This document shows positions 24,601 through 36,023 of a DNA stretch of 64,000 bases, piece after piece. A model generated the notes under the pieces. The model searched no databases. It was not told the origin of the DNA and worked only from the letters and a program-made list of their open reading frames with translations. Each line of letters begins with the position of its first letter. Position 1 is the first letter of the stretch. The stretch covers positions 1,619,424-1,683,423 of the forward strand of contig JADCRB010000013.1 of the NCBI GenBank assembly GCA_021464245.1, read 5' to 3'. A program made the position numbers and the translations under genes. The DNA is from Carallia brachiata (taxonomy: Eukaryota; Streptophyta; Magnoliopsida; Malpighiales; Rhizophoraceae).

Positions 24601-26113
24601 CCTCTCTCTTTCTCTGAAAATGGCGCTGTCAGATCCATATATGAAGGAAAAAGACACATGCCAAATCCAAAATATCTCTCTCTCCGAAGTGGTCCTTAAT
24701 TGCTTCTTATTTCTTCCAGCATGTGCCTATTCCGACCCGACCCATCTCATGTTGGGTTATGCATATTAAGGTTCAACAGTTAGGCACATGCGCCTAAGGT
24801 TCCTAACACATATTATGAAGACTTACAAATCCTATAGTCTAGAAATCTAAGATTCATTGCTTCAAAGTGACATTTATTTATAACCAAATAAGGAAGTTAA
24901 GCACTAAGTGGTAGTTAGAAATTTCGAAAAAGGGGAGGAGAAGAATTGTAAACCAAAGGGTCGACCATCAAAGAACTAAGCTTTGTATTGACTGATATAA
25001 TCACCAAGGGTGAGTCTGGTGGTCATTGGAGCTTAGAATAGGTGAAATCTTGGTACATGAGAAAAACCCAGACTTTTACTGGAGCTCTCCCCTAGTCCCA
25101 CTGCTAACTATGAAAACCAAGATTGTCTTCTGGATCAGTATATTGCAAAACAATTATGAAATTACATGAGAGGAAATGACATCTTGAATTTAGTAATTGA
25201 GGACTCTTGTAAAAAGACAAAATTAGAGGACATAGCAAAGTGAGAGGAGAGCACTAACAAGATTAGAAGTTCTCAACATCAGCTGAACTTTCAAATTCAT
25301 GACTCAATGGCTGTTTTGTCCACGTTATCAGTTATTGTTCCTCTACTAACACTAGTAACCCCATCATAGACCAGTTAGTTATGCCTTAAATTCTGCATTA
25401 AACCAATAGCAGGACTGCATATGCAAGATGTAATAGAACAAAAAGACTGAAATTTATGACTCTGGGAAAATGTACTGGATTTCACATTATAATAAAATAG
25501 CAACAAAAAATTGCCAGCTCACACTCACCTCCTCTGGAGATGTTGGCTTTAGATAACCCGAGGCAGATTGACTAAGAGGAGGTTGTTTCAAAACTGTCTC
25601 ACCATCCACATATGTATTTGCTTCCGTGCTAGTGGCACCCGAAGTCAATCTTTTAATCAGGCCCTGGAAAGATGGATACTTATCATATACTGCCTTGCCA
25701 TGGTTAATTTTCCGTTTTCCTTTTCTTCTCGAATTTTCCATCTCCCGGTCAGCAACCCAAAGCTGAGCAAGGAAATTTCTGCTCAAGTGAGAATCATTCG
25801 CAGCGCGATGTCCAAATCCGCGAGAAATGACAACTCTGTCCTTTTCCAAACTAAGGTAAGTTCCAGCAATGGAAGAAGGTTGCTTGTATCGCCAAAACAC
25901 ATTTCTTGCAAACCCCAGCCTTTGCTGAATATCTACATCCCCAGACCACAAGACATCCTTTTCCAAATATTTTGCTGCCACACATCCTCTGGGGAATTTT
26001 CGAGCACTTTCAGCCCCAAAGACGCAATCCTGATGTTTATTTACAACATTCCACAACGATATCCTACTTCTGTTAGACTCCGTAAAGAGACGCCACGGTT
26101 TCATTTGATTCAT
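18662..26113 (-). CDS. Phospholipid scramblase-family protein (AIM25-like)
   Basis: Eleven coding exons on the minus strand: 25529-26113, 23958-24044, 22955-22996, 22817-22861, 21553-21618, 21386-21442, 21214-21275, 20152-20272, 19294-19371, 19098-19204 and 18662-18692. They join in phase (1,281 nt, 426 residues) with GT donors and AG acceptors throughout. Residues 1-195 are Arg-rich at the start, compatible with a mitochondrial presequence (inferred). From about residue 200 the scramblase domain runs through ENRYLVVDVCYP, REQSNLIARQLLRLRRPF, RRPFWWITSTIYVEINGK, EVGVVHRRWHLWRRVYDLYLG, NPGLWNWTF, DRDWRGFGFEIFTDAGQY, LTLSERAVAIALAISLDNDY and AIPFVAVGE. This matches plant scramblase-like proteins related to yeast mitochondrial AIM25. 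The biochemical activity of plant members is not settled. The ATG at 26113 follows a 5'-UTR acceptor (tgttgcag). The last exon encodes only ten residues. Confidence 0.93.
20400..20846 (-). other. Intact ORF inside a scramblase intron, unrecognised
   Basis: Within the intron at 20273-21213 and on the same strand as the host gene, a frame stays open for 148 codons. The first ATG is at 20774, giving 125 residues. Composition is balanced and protein-like: SKRHLVNFLDQLNVAQLLK, LRRNLYVRDESEFGLLL, THEIICQRKAGNGI. I recognise no domain. It has no splice-site support as an exon of the host. It could be a retained transposon or gene fragment, or an unusually long chance ORF in this AT-rich sequence. 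Confidence 0.35.
21964..21979. other. Perfect 16-base match to an Illumina adapter end
   Basis: The bases gacgctcttccgatct equal the 3' end of the common Illumina TruSeq/PE adapter. They lie inside a scramblase intron (21619-22816), where no function is expected. A chance match of this length in 64 kb is very unlikely, so a small assembly contamination or misjoin is the simplest reading. Confidence 0.75.
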
Positions 26114-26900
26114 CTAGTAAGACTGCTATGCTACCCTGCAACAGGTGGGATTGAAACCGCTAACAAGACCATCCACAAAGATCAAATGTTATTGCAAACA
26201 TTTTAGTTTTATGAATGAGTAAAAACCAATGCAGATCAAAGAATAAAATTAAAAAAAAAACAATCTCTTATTATATCAACAAAAGACATTGCCCTAAAAT
26301 AACATGACAAGCAAACAACCATAAAAATCATGAGCTCAGTGTTTAATCAGTTTTAACCCAAACAAAATAACTACAAATTCTTGAAAAAAAAAAAACTCTG
26401 ATTCTCCTTTCTAAGATTGCCAATCAAAACCTCCATTACGACCAAAAAAATAAAATAAAATAAAATAAATAATGAAAACAACAGAACAAAAAAAATTCTC
26501 AAAAAGTCCAAAAAAATTTAAAAAAAAAGAGGAAAAAAAAATAATTAAATTTAAAGGGAAATATTCTAACCCTGAATGAAGCGACGGCTACCGGACTGAT
26601 AGATTCACTGCTAACGACTGAAAAAGGAGAAAAAAATGGAAAAAAAAAAAAAGAAGTCTCAGAGTTGACTCATTCTGTTGTTAAAGGATCAAGAAAGAAC
26701 TTGATGGAGGCTTCGAGGAGTCGCCGGAGAGATGGTAAATAGGGCCGGCGATCGGCGGTCGGAGAGTAACTAGCGGCAAGAATGCGCGGTGGTTCGGGTT
26801 TTCTCCGGGGGACGGGGTTTTTGAACAAATTTTGACGAGTTTCCCATTCTTCTGGTGCTCTCGCGATTCAGTGCAGCGCACCGGCCGTACAATTTCTAAT
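26114..26900 (-). promoter_or_regulatory. Scramblase 5' UTR with leader intron and promoter-proximal region
   Basis: Just upstream of the ATG a strong acceptor (cacctgttgcag, minus strand, near 26135-26145) indicates a leader intron. A plausible 5' exon lies around 26570-26800, a GC-richer, CT-rich stretch with the donor near 26570 (attcag/ggttag). A four-codon upstream ORF (ATGAGTCAACTCTGA) lies in it near 26655-26669. The start of transcription is not defined by the sequence. Confidence 0.5.
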
Positions 26901-26957
26901 TTAAATATGTTCAATAAAATAAAGATTTTTCAACGACATTTAAAGGATTTACCATAG

Positions 26958-27070
26958 GCAATTGTTATTTACACGACCATTTTAGCTCCTTGCACACATA
27001 TAGTAAAGCTACAGTGGGGCTTACAATGATTTGTTGTGCGTGTAAGGAGCCAAATAGGGAGTTGTTATCT
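26958..27070. mobile_element. Short inverted-repeat (MITE-like) element
   Basis: 'ttagctccttgcacaca' at the left is mirrored by 'tgtgcgtgtaaggagcc' at the right. The pairing extends outward through 'ttgttatt' and 'gttgttatc', giving a hairpin of about 110 bp with a short loop. There is no coding capacity, and no clear target duplication. Confidence 0.4.
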
Positions 27071-27525
27071 ATATTATCTTATATTATAATTAACATTTTT
27101 GTTAATACTTTTTTTTTTGGGGTCATTATCTTGTTAAAAGATGATATATGGAAGAACAAAATATATATTTTAAATTATTATAAGGTGGTAGCTCATTATC
27201 AAGTCAAGTTATTTCTATACTATGAGTTTTGAATTTGAACTTTCATGTATGCGTTCTCTTGACTGAATCATACTAGGGACCATATCAGGTATAATCAGTG
27301 AGGCGAAGCGCCGGGTTCAGATTCACCTGCCGGAATTTTAGTGGTCAAGTCACGCTCGGTCTCATTAGTGTTTAAGAGGTGAGTCGACTCCTTTAAAATT
27401 GTTAAACGAGAGTTATTCAGATTTCGTATCAAGAGTACAATGACTCACACGATGAAGAGGATTTTTTTTAATTAAAAAAATATGACAATATAATTAAAAA
27501 TAAATTATTTTCTTTTGCTAACATA

Positions 27526-28024
27526 AAAAGTGTAGGGTTAACTTAAAAAATAAAGTATCACCTTTACACTTTTTAATAAATTTAGTACGATTTTTAAAAA
27601 CTAAGTATAATTTAATTATTTTCTGAAAAATTTAACACGACCTTTAAAATCTAATAAATCTAGTACAGTTTAATTATTTTTTGATAAATCTAGCATACTG
27701 TTAGTTAAAAATAAATAAATCTCTTACTATGCATATATGCACATATGACATTTAAAAATTTTAAATTATACTAGATTTAAACGTAGATGTATTATATCTG
27801 TATATCAAGGGATTCAGTTACATTTAACTAATTATTTTTAACTGACAGCGTGTTAAATTTGTTAAAAAATAATTAAACTGTACTAAATTTGTTAATTATT
27901 AAAAATTTTGTTAAATTTGTTAAAAATAATTAAATTGTATTAAATTTGTTAGTTTTTAAATGTCTTATTAAATTTATTAAAAAATAAAAAATGGTGCTTT
28001 TTTTAAAATTAACCCAAAAATGTA
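27526..28024. mobile_element. Mutator-type MITE, copy 2
   Basis: Element 27535-28015 (481 bp) starts gggttaacttaaaaaataaa and ends with ttttttttaaaattaaccc-type sequence. It shares the whole internal plan of the copy at 3923-4414, including the repeated 'aaatctagtacagtttaattatttt' motifs. Flanking 9-mers aaaagtgta (27526-27534) and aaaaatgta (28016-28024) match at 8 of 9, consistent with an older 9-bp duplication. Confidence 0.8.
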
Positions 28025-29707
28025 ATTTTCTTTTTCGTTTTTGTCAGATAAGTATTGTGCTTAACACGAAAACGTATGCATATTTGTAGATAAAATTGTA
28101 ATAAATATGTTTCGATTTCTGACATCTATTATATTAACATCTCGCAGAGGTATTGGTAATCAAATTAAGGAAAGAATCCACGAGAAAAATAAGACACTCA
28201 TTTGAGTTACTTAGACATGTCTTTCTTTGTTTTTTTTTTGTCATCACTAGACATGTCTAATATAATCTTAGAAATGTTGCAATTAAGAGGGGAGAAAATT
28301 TAGGTAGATGGTAAGAAATGAGGAAGAGAACTTCACTTAACATAAAAGATTTTGATTATAAAGAATTTAGAATAATTAACCTTAAATTATATTTAGGTCA
28401 CAATAGAACAAAATAACAAAAATATTATGTAATTGATTTCAATTAAATTTGGAGATAAATGTTATTATCTTTTTTTAGTCAGAAACTAAACTTTATTTGT
28501 ATTGCTGTTATGGGCATAATTAAATGTCTTTTTTTTTTTTTTTGATGGATGAAATAAAAAAGAAAATGTGGTACTCACAAATCCGAAAAAAAAAGAGTGC
28601 GCCAAATATGTACTTTAATATAGGTCGAGGCCAATGAGAGTCATCAGCCAATACGATACTGTGTAAAGCCAAATCAATACGATATTATATAAGACTAAAT
28701 ATAGAATGTTTTAGTAATTAAAATTAAAATTTTTATTTTAAAATTTTTGAACTTAAATTTTGGAAAAAAAAGATTTATAAAAAAATATTATTTTATTATA
28801 CAATTCATAATTTAATAAATCTCATAATAAACCCAAAAAAAAAAATATATATATACCAACAAAATTATACCGCAACGATCATGGCAACATAATAACATGC
28901 TAACTTGTAATGCTACCGCATGTAGGGAAAAAATATTAAAAAATAAAATTATAAAAATATCTTTATAAATAATTAAAAAATTAAATTAAAATTATGAAAA
29001 TATTCTTATAATTAATAAAATATAATGAGATTATTATAATAATTTTTTTACTTTTATTTTATTTTTTGATTGATTTGACAACATTAATTTTTTTAACAAC
29101 TTTTTTATTCTTTCTAAACCAAAGAAAATACCTTAAAAATTTAAATTTTTTTTCAATTCTTTTCTAACAACAAAACCAATCATAGCATTGGAGACCACCA
29201 AATCATAACTTAAGGATGAAATTTACCAAATCTTATATATTTCTTTTGAGAAAAAAATTCATCAAATCATAACTTGAAAGTGAAATTTTAGTTTGGAACT
29301 CCCACCTTACTTCGCAAATAAATTTCTCTTCAAATTTAACTAAAAAAAAAAAAAAGGTGAACGGGAAAAACAGTTGGCCCATTCCATCTATAGATTGAGA
29401 CTTGTATGAAAACTGAAAATTTCGCTCTTCCCTTTTTTGTGAGTATTAACATAAAATTTTTCTCGCCTTTTCTTTCTTGTTTTTTCCTTTCCTCTCCACC
29501 CTTTCTTCTTTATCACTCTTTTTTATCAAACATGTTATCTTCAGTTCTCCACAGAAAAAAATAAATATACAGCATATTCTGCACTTCTTTCTGGCGCTCC
29601 TTAAATTATCCTTTTCTTTTTCCTCCGACTAATGCCATTTCTTACACCCGAGCATGAACTAAACGAAATTACTGAAATTACCAAAAAAGGTGGTGTGAAT
29701 CATTAGG
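28025..29707. other. AT-rich intergenic
   Basis: Long A/T runs. One short direct repeat (caatacgatactgtgtaaagcc / caatacgatattatataagac, about 28651-28697). I see no gene or RNA. Confidence 0.5.
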
Positions 29708-29941
29708 ATTATCTCTTTTTTTCTTTCTTAAACATGAAAATAGTTAATAATTAGTCAATTAATTGTGAGAGGAGACAACAAAAACTACCCCATCAATACT
29801 ACACAAAATGCAAACACCTCAACCCATTAAGATGGAAAAGCCTTCATAATCAGAGAAGTTGAGGGTGATGGGGTTTGAATCTCCTGCCACTTCTGAGGTG
29901 CATGGTGCTTCTGGCCACCCAGACTAGTCTGGGTAGTTAAA

Positions 29942-30036
29942 GATTATCTCTTTTATCAAATATTAATTTTATTTTAATATTTCTTGATACCTTGTGATTA
30001 TCTCTTTTACTAAATATTAATTCTATTTCAATATTC
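29942..30036. repeat. 54-bp tandem duplication
   Basis: The unit starting gattatctcttttatcaaat at 29942 is repeated from 29996 (gattatctcttttactaaat) with a few substitutions. A third, partial match to gattatctctttt stands at 29708, before a 220-bp stretch containing a B-box-like ggtttgaatctcc (about 29870). That may be another retroposon, but I cannot set its ends. Confidence 0.6.
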
Positions 30037-30225
30037 TTTTTTTTTTTTTTTGGTTGACGGAATATGGTAATACTTGCATTAAAAACTTGAATCATAGGTT
30101 AATAGAATAGAAAGATCATCTAGATAGTTGCAGACTCAATCTAAAAGACGACAATCCTCTTTAGACTATTTTGCAACCAAATCAAAGACCTTGTTAGAGT
30201 TCCTACAAACACTGTTTCAATATTT
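30027..30225 (-). mobile_element. Short retroposon with poly(A) tail on the minus strand
   Basis: The repeat tttcaatatt flanks about 175 bp that begins on plus with a run of T followed by ggttgacgg, the pattern of a LINE 3' end read on the minus strand. The right-hand repeat (about 30214-30223) lies within the later 99-bp tandem duplication. There is no coding capacity. Assignment is structural. Confidence 0.45.
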
Positions 30226-30368
30226 TTGATTCCCCTTTTGGTGCGTAATTATCTTAGACTCTTATTGATTTGCAACCAAATCAAAGACCTTGTTAGAGTT
30301 CCTACAAACACTGTTTCAATATTTTTGATTCCCCCTTTGGTGCGTAATTATCTTAGACTCTTATGGAT
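30171..30368. repeat. 99-bp tandem duplication, two copies
   Basis: The unit starting ttgcaaccaaatcaaagacc at 30171 recurs at 30270. The copies are nearly identical across the 99 bases (for example ccccttttgg versus ccccctttgg), so the duplication is recent or the copies have been homogenised. It lies beyond the CDC20 3' end. Confidence 0.9.
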
Positions 30369-30998
30369 AGTTCATCAAAAAGTGCGAAAAAGACACAAGA
30401 AATTTACGTGGTTGGTCACATAAGTGACTACATCCACGGGTGATAAATTATTGGCATCTTCCACGAAGTTGTGATTGGCATGATATATAATCGCTCATCC
30501 TAGGAAGTCAAAAATTCTTGCGGTTACAGCTCTTCTAAACAAGTTGTTTTGCATTTAATTAGTATCAATCCCAATGATATACCGTAAAATATCTCCAAAA
30601 TATCTCCAAGCAATCAAGGACAAAGGCGTGGTTTAAAATGGGATTGCCTTGTCATGAAATGGGATCATCTTGAAAATGCCTCTCAAGTAGTAGTGCATCA
30701 GATTAACGTGATGGCAAATGAGATTTCCTCAAATGCATGATGATCTGCTGGTTGTTTTTTGCATTGCCACCTGCTAAAAACCAATGTTTTTAGACTTACT
30801 AAGCAAAATTAAGGGCCATTATCATGCTTAAGAGGATTCAAGAAATGAAGGGTATATACCCTGGGTAGCTGCACTGCATTGCCTGAATCTGAAGCTTGCC
30901 TGAATCTGAAGCTGTATCTAGTCCTCATCTCAATCACCCAAGTTTTGTTGAATAGGCCTTCTTCAACAAACTTCCCCTTTATTTCCCCATGATATTCA
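30369..30998. other. CDC20 3' flank
   Basis: Non-coding sequence downstream of CDC20, which reads leftward here; it probably includes its 3' UTR. A short direct repeat, gcctgaatctgaagct, occurs twice near 30880-30912. Confidence 0.5.
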
Positions 30999-33278
30999 TT
31001 ATCGGATGCGATTCAAGTGGGAAAAAGGCTCGTTGTTTACTTTTGGAGCAGCTTTAGTCACTTCTGGAACTCCAAATACATTCCAGAATCTTAATGTTTC
31101 ATCTCCTGCTGCTGATGCCACCGTGCAACCGTCTGGACTCTGAGCCATGAAAAGGACTCTCGAGGTGTGACCAGTAAGCTCCGCCATTTTCACCATTGAT
31201 GGATATTTCCACAAAGTGAGCTGATTCTGAGTAAAACCATGGGAGCTAAGCAGTTCCCTCTCATTCTTGTTCCACAGCAAAGCACACACCTGAGAGCCGG
31301 TGTCTACAGAATTCAAGCAGGCACCAGTGTGAGTATTCCAGAACTTAATGCTCCTATCACCTCCTCCTCCTCCAGAAGCTAGCAGATTTCCCTGGAATGG
31401 ACACCAAGCAAGGGCTTTAACTGCAGAAGTATGGTCCTCAAGCCTGTGGAGCCATGGTGTAGCCGAATTTGACGATGCCAAGGATCTATCCCATATGTAG
31501 AGGAGATTGTCATTGCCTCCACTTGCTAGTTGTTGGCCTGAAGCTGACCATTTAAGCCCACAAACCTCTTGTTGATGCCCTCTGTAAGTCTCGACAATGT
31601 GCGATCTTATTCTTACATCATTGCTAATGATTTGACCATCCATTCCCCCAGTTGTGAGGATGTGATTGTTCCATGCCAATGAGCCAACTCGCGATCTGTG
31701 ACCACCCCTCAATGTCCTTAGCTGCAGCCATAAAAAAGAGAGCAACAACAGTAAGGCAACCATAAATAAATATGAAATCTAACATGTCACCAGAAATTAG
31801 GTAATAAACCTGTCTGTTAGCAGCAGAATCCCATAACTGTACTTCAGAATTGTTCAAGCCGATGGCAATGTGCCGTCCATCGGGAGCCCAATTGACACTG
31901 GTAACAGGACCATTTTCATCATCAATTGTCATGAGTTCTGAGGTAGAGCCGTTAGATGCATCCCATAAATATACCGTGCTTCCAAGGGCAATGGCTAGAA
32001 CATTGCTGCTGCCCCAATCCAACAAATTCAGGTAGAAATCATCAACAAGGTCCGGAGCATCTAACGTCCTTTCAGAAGTCTGTAAAAGGCAATGAATTTG
32101 ATTAATCAGGAGAGGTTAGCAAAGAATGATTAATGGAGAAGGGTAAAAACATAGTCGTTTGAACATGGGTGCCCCTAAAACTTTTTTATTGGCAAAAGCT
32201 TATCCATCTTAGCATTGTTTTGCATTCACAAAGTTACTCCTCCATATGGATGAACATCTAAGTACTTAACCCTATTAAATCCTCATTTTTTCTTAAGCAA
32301 ACAGTATGTGCCACCAATTCAATTTTTTTTTAAAATCAGAAAATAGTCTCTTTGCATAAAAAAGTGAGTTAAGGGCTGACCCTTCCCAGATCCAACTAAT
32401 GTGAGAGCCTCATGCTATGTGATGCCCAATAGGCTTACAATTCATGGAAGGCAGAGGAGACATATGAATCAAATAGGATACCTGAGGAATGTATCGGCGT
32501 GGCTTGCTGGGTTTTGCCTGCTGGTTGAAAGAGGATAAATGCTCCTGTGGAATCAACTCAACAGGAGCAGGAGGCTTGTTCTTGAAGGCCAGAATCCTGG
32601 TCCGGTTCATATTCATCGTCTCTGCAAGTTGCTTCCTGTAGGCCTCACTTGATGGTGAGCTCACTGCTGGATTCTCTTTTCCTTTCCTTCCTTCAGTTAG
32701 CATAAAATGGGCATAATCCCAGTCCATTGCTGACCGATTCGGTATAAATCTATCCAACTGTCATAATCATATACATCAAAATATGAATCAAAGGTCCCAT
32801 CCCCAACAAAAATATTCAATAAAGAAAGCATAAAACAATCCTGGACTTCTGTTATCGTTAGCAGAATAAAAGCTGGCAAATTTTGAAATCCACCTATATC
32901 ATGAAATACAACTTTGTACAAAACAAAATTCAGTACTTCAAAAAAAAAAAAAAAGGTAAAAAAGAAAAAGAAAAAGAAACCCAGATGGAGATAAACATTA
33001 AATTTATAAATAAATCCATCAACAGATGGGGGAAACAGGGAAGAGTATTCTCAGAACTTGAGATAACTAAAAACCCCAAATGCTGTCTAAAGATTTTCTA
33101 TTTTTTTTTCTGATTTCTGGAAAAAAATTGATCCAGAAAATGTTAATGGGGTTTAATAAACTTGAAAGATTCTTACATTTTCTTTGGAATTCTTTTTCTG
33201 AAGATGCTGCTCTTGAAGTGGGAACCGAGACTGCACCTTCAAGGTTGACGAAGAAGAACTCACAGATCCCGCTTCCAT
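30999..33278 (-). CDS. CDC20: CDC20, activator of the anaphase-promoting complex
   Basis: Four exons on the minus strand: 33177-33278, 32482-32757, 31810-32079 and 30999-31721, joining in phase to 456 residues, the usual length for plant CDC20. The start ATG (33278) gives [19 protein letters not shown]. Diagnostic motifs are the C-box DRFIPNR (36-42), a Mad2-binding-like [12 protein letters not shown] (88-99), KEN motifs at 32-34 and 61-63, a seven-bladed WD40 propeller (about 140-440; for example [17 protein letters not shown] and [17 protein letters not shown]) and the C-terminal IR tail. The protein delivers cyclins and securin to the APC/C ubiquitin ligase in mitosis. Three MSA cores and a TATA box upstream fit G2/M-specific transcription. 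All splice sites are canonical and nothing in the frame is damaged. Confidence 0.96.
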
Positions 33279-33333
33279 TACGACTACTATCCAAACTGGA
33301 AACAATAAAACAACACAAGAACAAAAGAAGAAC

Positions 33334-33360
33334 AATAATAATAATAATAATAATAATAAT
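33334..33360. repeat. (AAT)9 microsatellite in the CDC20 5' UTR
   Basis: Nine uninterrupted AAT units lie about 55 bp upstream of the CDC20 ATG, inside the leader predicted from the TATA box. Confidence 0.9.
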
Positions 33361-33605
33361 TGCGACAGGAAAAATAACCTGCAAAAAAGAATCTAAAGAA
33401 ACAAAATAAAAAGCAAGAGGCCCTGCAAAAAGAAGGTCAGAGTACAAAAAACCAAAAATATAAAAGCAAAGATAGGTAAATATGGAAAAAAAAACAAAAA
33501 AAAAAGCAAAAATAAGGAGAAAGAGAAAGAGGGGCTTTGACGGCTTCGATTGTTGATCTTTGGAGAAGAAGAAATTTCATTGAATCTTCAGATGAATTGC
33601 TGGGG

Positions 33606-33613
33606 TTTATATA
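33606..33613 (-). promoter_or_regulatory. CDC20 TATA box
   Basis: TATATAAA on the minus strand, about 330 bp upstream of the CDC20 ATG. It predicts a start site near 33575 and a leader of about 300 nt. It is placed between the MSA cores and the coding region as expected. Confidence 0.6.
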
Positions 33614-33725
33614 CAGATTTGCTGCCCACTGGTTTTTTTTTTTCCTTCTTTGGCTTTCTTTTGAATTAAGAACAATTGGAAAAACAATAAAGAATACATC
33701 TATTTGAGTTTTTGGGGAAAGCGGC

Positions 33726-33812
33726 AACGGCTACATTTTCGATAGCCGTTGAAACTTGGATTGACCAAAATATCCCTAATCGGTACAATTATATCATTTT
33801 TTAATAGCCGTT
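33726..33812. promoter_or_regulatory. Three MSA (M-phase activator) cores upstream of CDC20
   Basis: AACGGCT occurs at 33726-33732 (plus) and as AGCCGTT at 33744-33750 and 33806-33812 (AACGGCT on minus). MSA elements with an AACGG core are bound by MYB3R factors and drive G2/M genes in plants. Three cores within 90 bp, about 110-200 bp upstream of the TATA box, is a coherent promoter arrangement. Confidence 0.75.
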
Positions 33813-34095
33813 AAAAAAACCTTATTTTACGTAAAAACTTAAAGCCACGCGCATAGGTATTACCACTCATAATGTTTCTTTATTTTTATTTTTTTTAATC
33901 ATCATTATCGGTGGACAGAAATTTTTTATGTAGAAATATATTTTCAAACAAGAAAAAGATACATAATTACAACAAAATAAAGACACGAAGTTGATACATT
34001 ACAATCTATTTTTTTTCAACTAAATATTTTTTTTGCCTGCAGAATTTTTTGTCTATTTTTTATTGCAGAAAAAAAGTGTAGTTGTTAAAAAAAAA

Positions 34096-34899
34096 GATAT
34101 AAAGATCAATTTTATCCAAAATTTATAGCTATTTATTGATTTTTACCCATCACTTTCTTTTTTGAAATTTGGTACAAAAATTTTATTCGTTATACAATTA
34201 TATCTAATTTTTAATTTTTCTGTCAATTACAATAACGTGACATCTAACAGAACACTTCATTAATAAAGTTATTTAATCGACTGTCATATTATTTTAAGTT
34301 GATGACATGATATTTTTTTGTTTTTCAAAAATCTAAAAGAGATTTTTAACTATGTTAATATTTAATTAAAAATAAATCAAATTTAATCTTCAAACCAAAA
34401 AAAAAACTCAATTTAAATGAAAAGTTAAAAAAAGACCTATTAAAGTCAATTTTATCTAATAAGATCAAAACTCTTCTAAAGTCAACTTTACCTAATAAAA
34501 TCAAAATCTTTTAAATCCAAAACCCTTCAAGCCGCTACTTCTTTTTTTTTTTTTGAACTTTTCATTAAATTGAGCTCTTTTTTTTTTTTGTTAGAAAATT
34601 AAATTAGGTTCATTTTTAATTAAATATCAATATATTTTAAAAATTCCTTTTTAGATTTTTGAAAAACTAAAAAAAAAGTCATGTCATCAACTTAAGATGA
34701 CGTGGTAACTGATCAGATACAACTTTGTTAATGTGACATTCTGTTAGTTGTTATATCAGCGTAATTGATAGAAAAATTAATGGTTTGGTATAATTGCTTG
34801 ATAGAGAAAAATTTTTATATTAATTTTCACAAAAAAAAAATGTGATGGGTAAAAATCAACAAACTATTATAAGTATTAGATAAAATTGACCTTTCTACC
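34096..34899. mobile_element. Foldback / long-TIR MITE of about 800 bp
   Basis: Two inverted arms of about 300 bp (34096-34395 and 34590-34899) align along their length. Matching blocks are 'gatcaattttatc' with 'gataaaattgac', 'tgatttttacccatca' with 'tgatgggtaaaaatca', 'ttaagttgatgacatga' with 'tcatgtcatcaacttaa', and 'tttttcaaaaatcta' with 'tagatttttgaaaaa'. The centre also folds ('ctcaatttaaatgaaaag' with 'cttttcattaaattgag'). There is no ORF. It sits between the CDC20 promoter and the DUF1218 3' end. No clean target duplication was found. Confidence 0.8.
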
Positions 34900-36023
34900 A
34901 TAAATAATGATCGATTACAATACGTTAGTTTTGCTTACTTTTGAGGTGAACTTTTTCAACCAATAAACATATATTTTCAAATAATTATTGAGTAATTATA
35001 TTTTTGTTGAAAGTAAAACATATACATCTCTTTAACCAGTAGACAATTTTCCACCAAAGAATAGAGGCTTTGTCCTAGAACGGATTGAAAATATTTCTTC
35101 TAATTATGGCACCTCTAACACATTCAGACATCAACCAAAGGGAATATGGAAATTGTTCATCTCCTCTTCTGATTAAGACGCTGCTGCTTCCCATTCGGGG
35201 GCCATTATTTTTTTTCTCAATTACAAGGGAAACCAGAGACTATGAAAAGGAAAACAGAGTCACCAAAACTTGAACACGAAACCAAGTAAACTTAACAGAA
35301 TATCTTATTCAGTTATGCTAAAATCACGAAATATTCTAAGACAATTATGTGTTCTGTGATAAACAAACTCAAGTGATGCTGATTGAGTGTGCTCGTGCAT
35401 TCGTTTAAAATTGGCGCCATTTTGATGCGATCTATCATGTGCATGGTATACCAGGTTCCTTAACTTGAAGAAGACAGCAGAGCATTTCTCAAACAATGAT
35501 GAGCGTGTCCGTTGGTAAGCGTTTCAGTCTGCACTGAAAAATTCAAAAGTAGGTGTTGAAGATAAAGAATCTAGTCTCTTTGCTAAAACAAAGATGACTT
35601 CAAATAGAACCTCGTGCACTGAGACGCCCTTTATACGCCCACCAATTGTAATGGTCTGTTAGTATTACAGCCAATGACCAAATATTCCTGGTTCTAAGGG
35701 ATATGTTCAGGGTCGGAGATAGAGTAGCGCACTTAATTTCTCAAAGCTCAGGAACTTGTTTTTTTGTTTTTTTTTTTTTTTTTTCGGTTTCCCATTACAT
35801 GCTAGTGCCAAAATAATTAACATTCCAAACCATTTACATACAGTAAGCAATATCTTACAATTCTGCTCACATAACAAGAAGAAATAATGGTGAATAACAA
35901 ACAGCAGCAAAAGCTAAACGGATGCCACCCTTTTATAACTCACCCCTACCAAAAGTCAGCTGCTGCCAATATGAAACTTTGGAGAATGAAGAAAGCATGT
36001 TGCCGCCCCTGGCCACCATTAAA
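34900..36023. other. Intergenic, DUF1218 3' flank
   Basis: No gene is seen. A long T run with G (about 35759-35785) and short ORFs without domains. Confidence 0.5.

Noticed and set aside
25568..26206. 212-codon plus-strand ORF
   Set aside because: Antisense of the first scramblase coding exon, whose minus-strand reading matches a known family.
26681..26914. 77-codon minus-strand ORF
   Set aside because: Lies in the scramblase leader/promoter region and does not splice in frame to the coding exons.
30171..30368. CRISPR-like repeat
   Set aside because: Only two 99-bp direct tandem units with no spacers, in a plant nuclear context.
31810..32079. Separate short WD40 gene
   Set aside because: It is exon 3 of CDC20, in phase with both neighbours.
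33067..33447. Overlapping ORFs of 109-126 codons on both strands
   Set aside because: Shadows of CDC20 exon 1, its leader and the AAT repeat.
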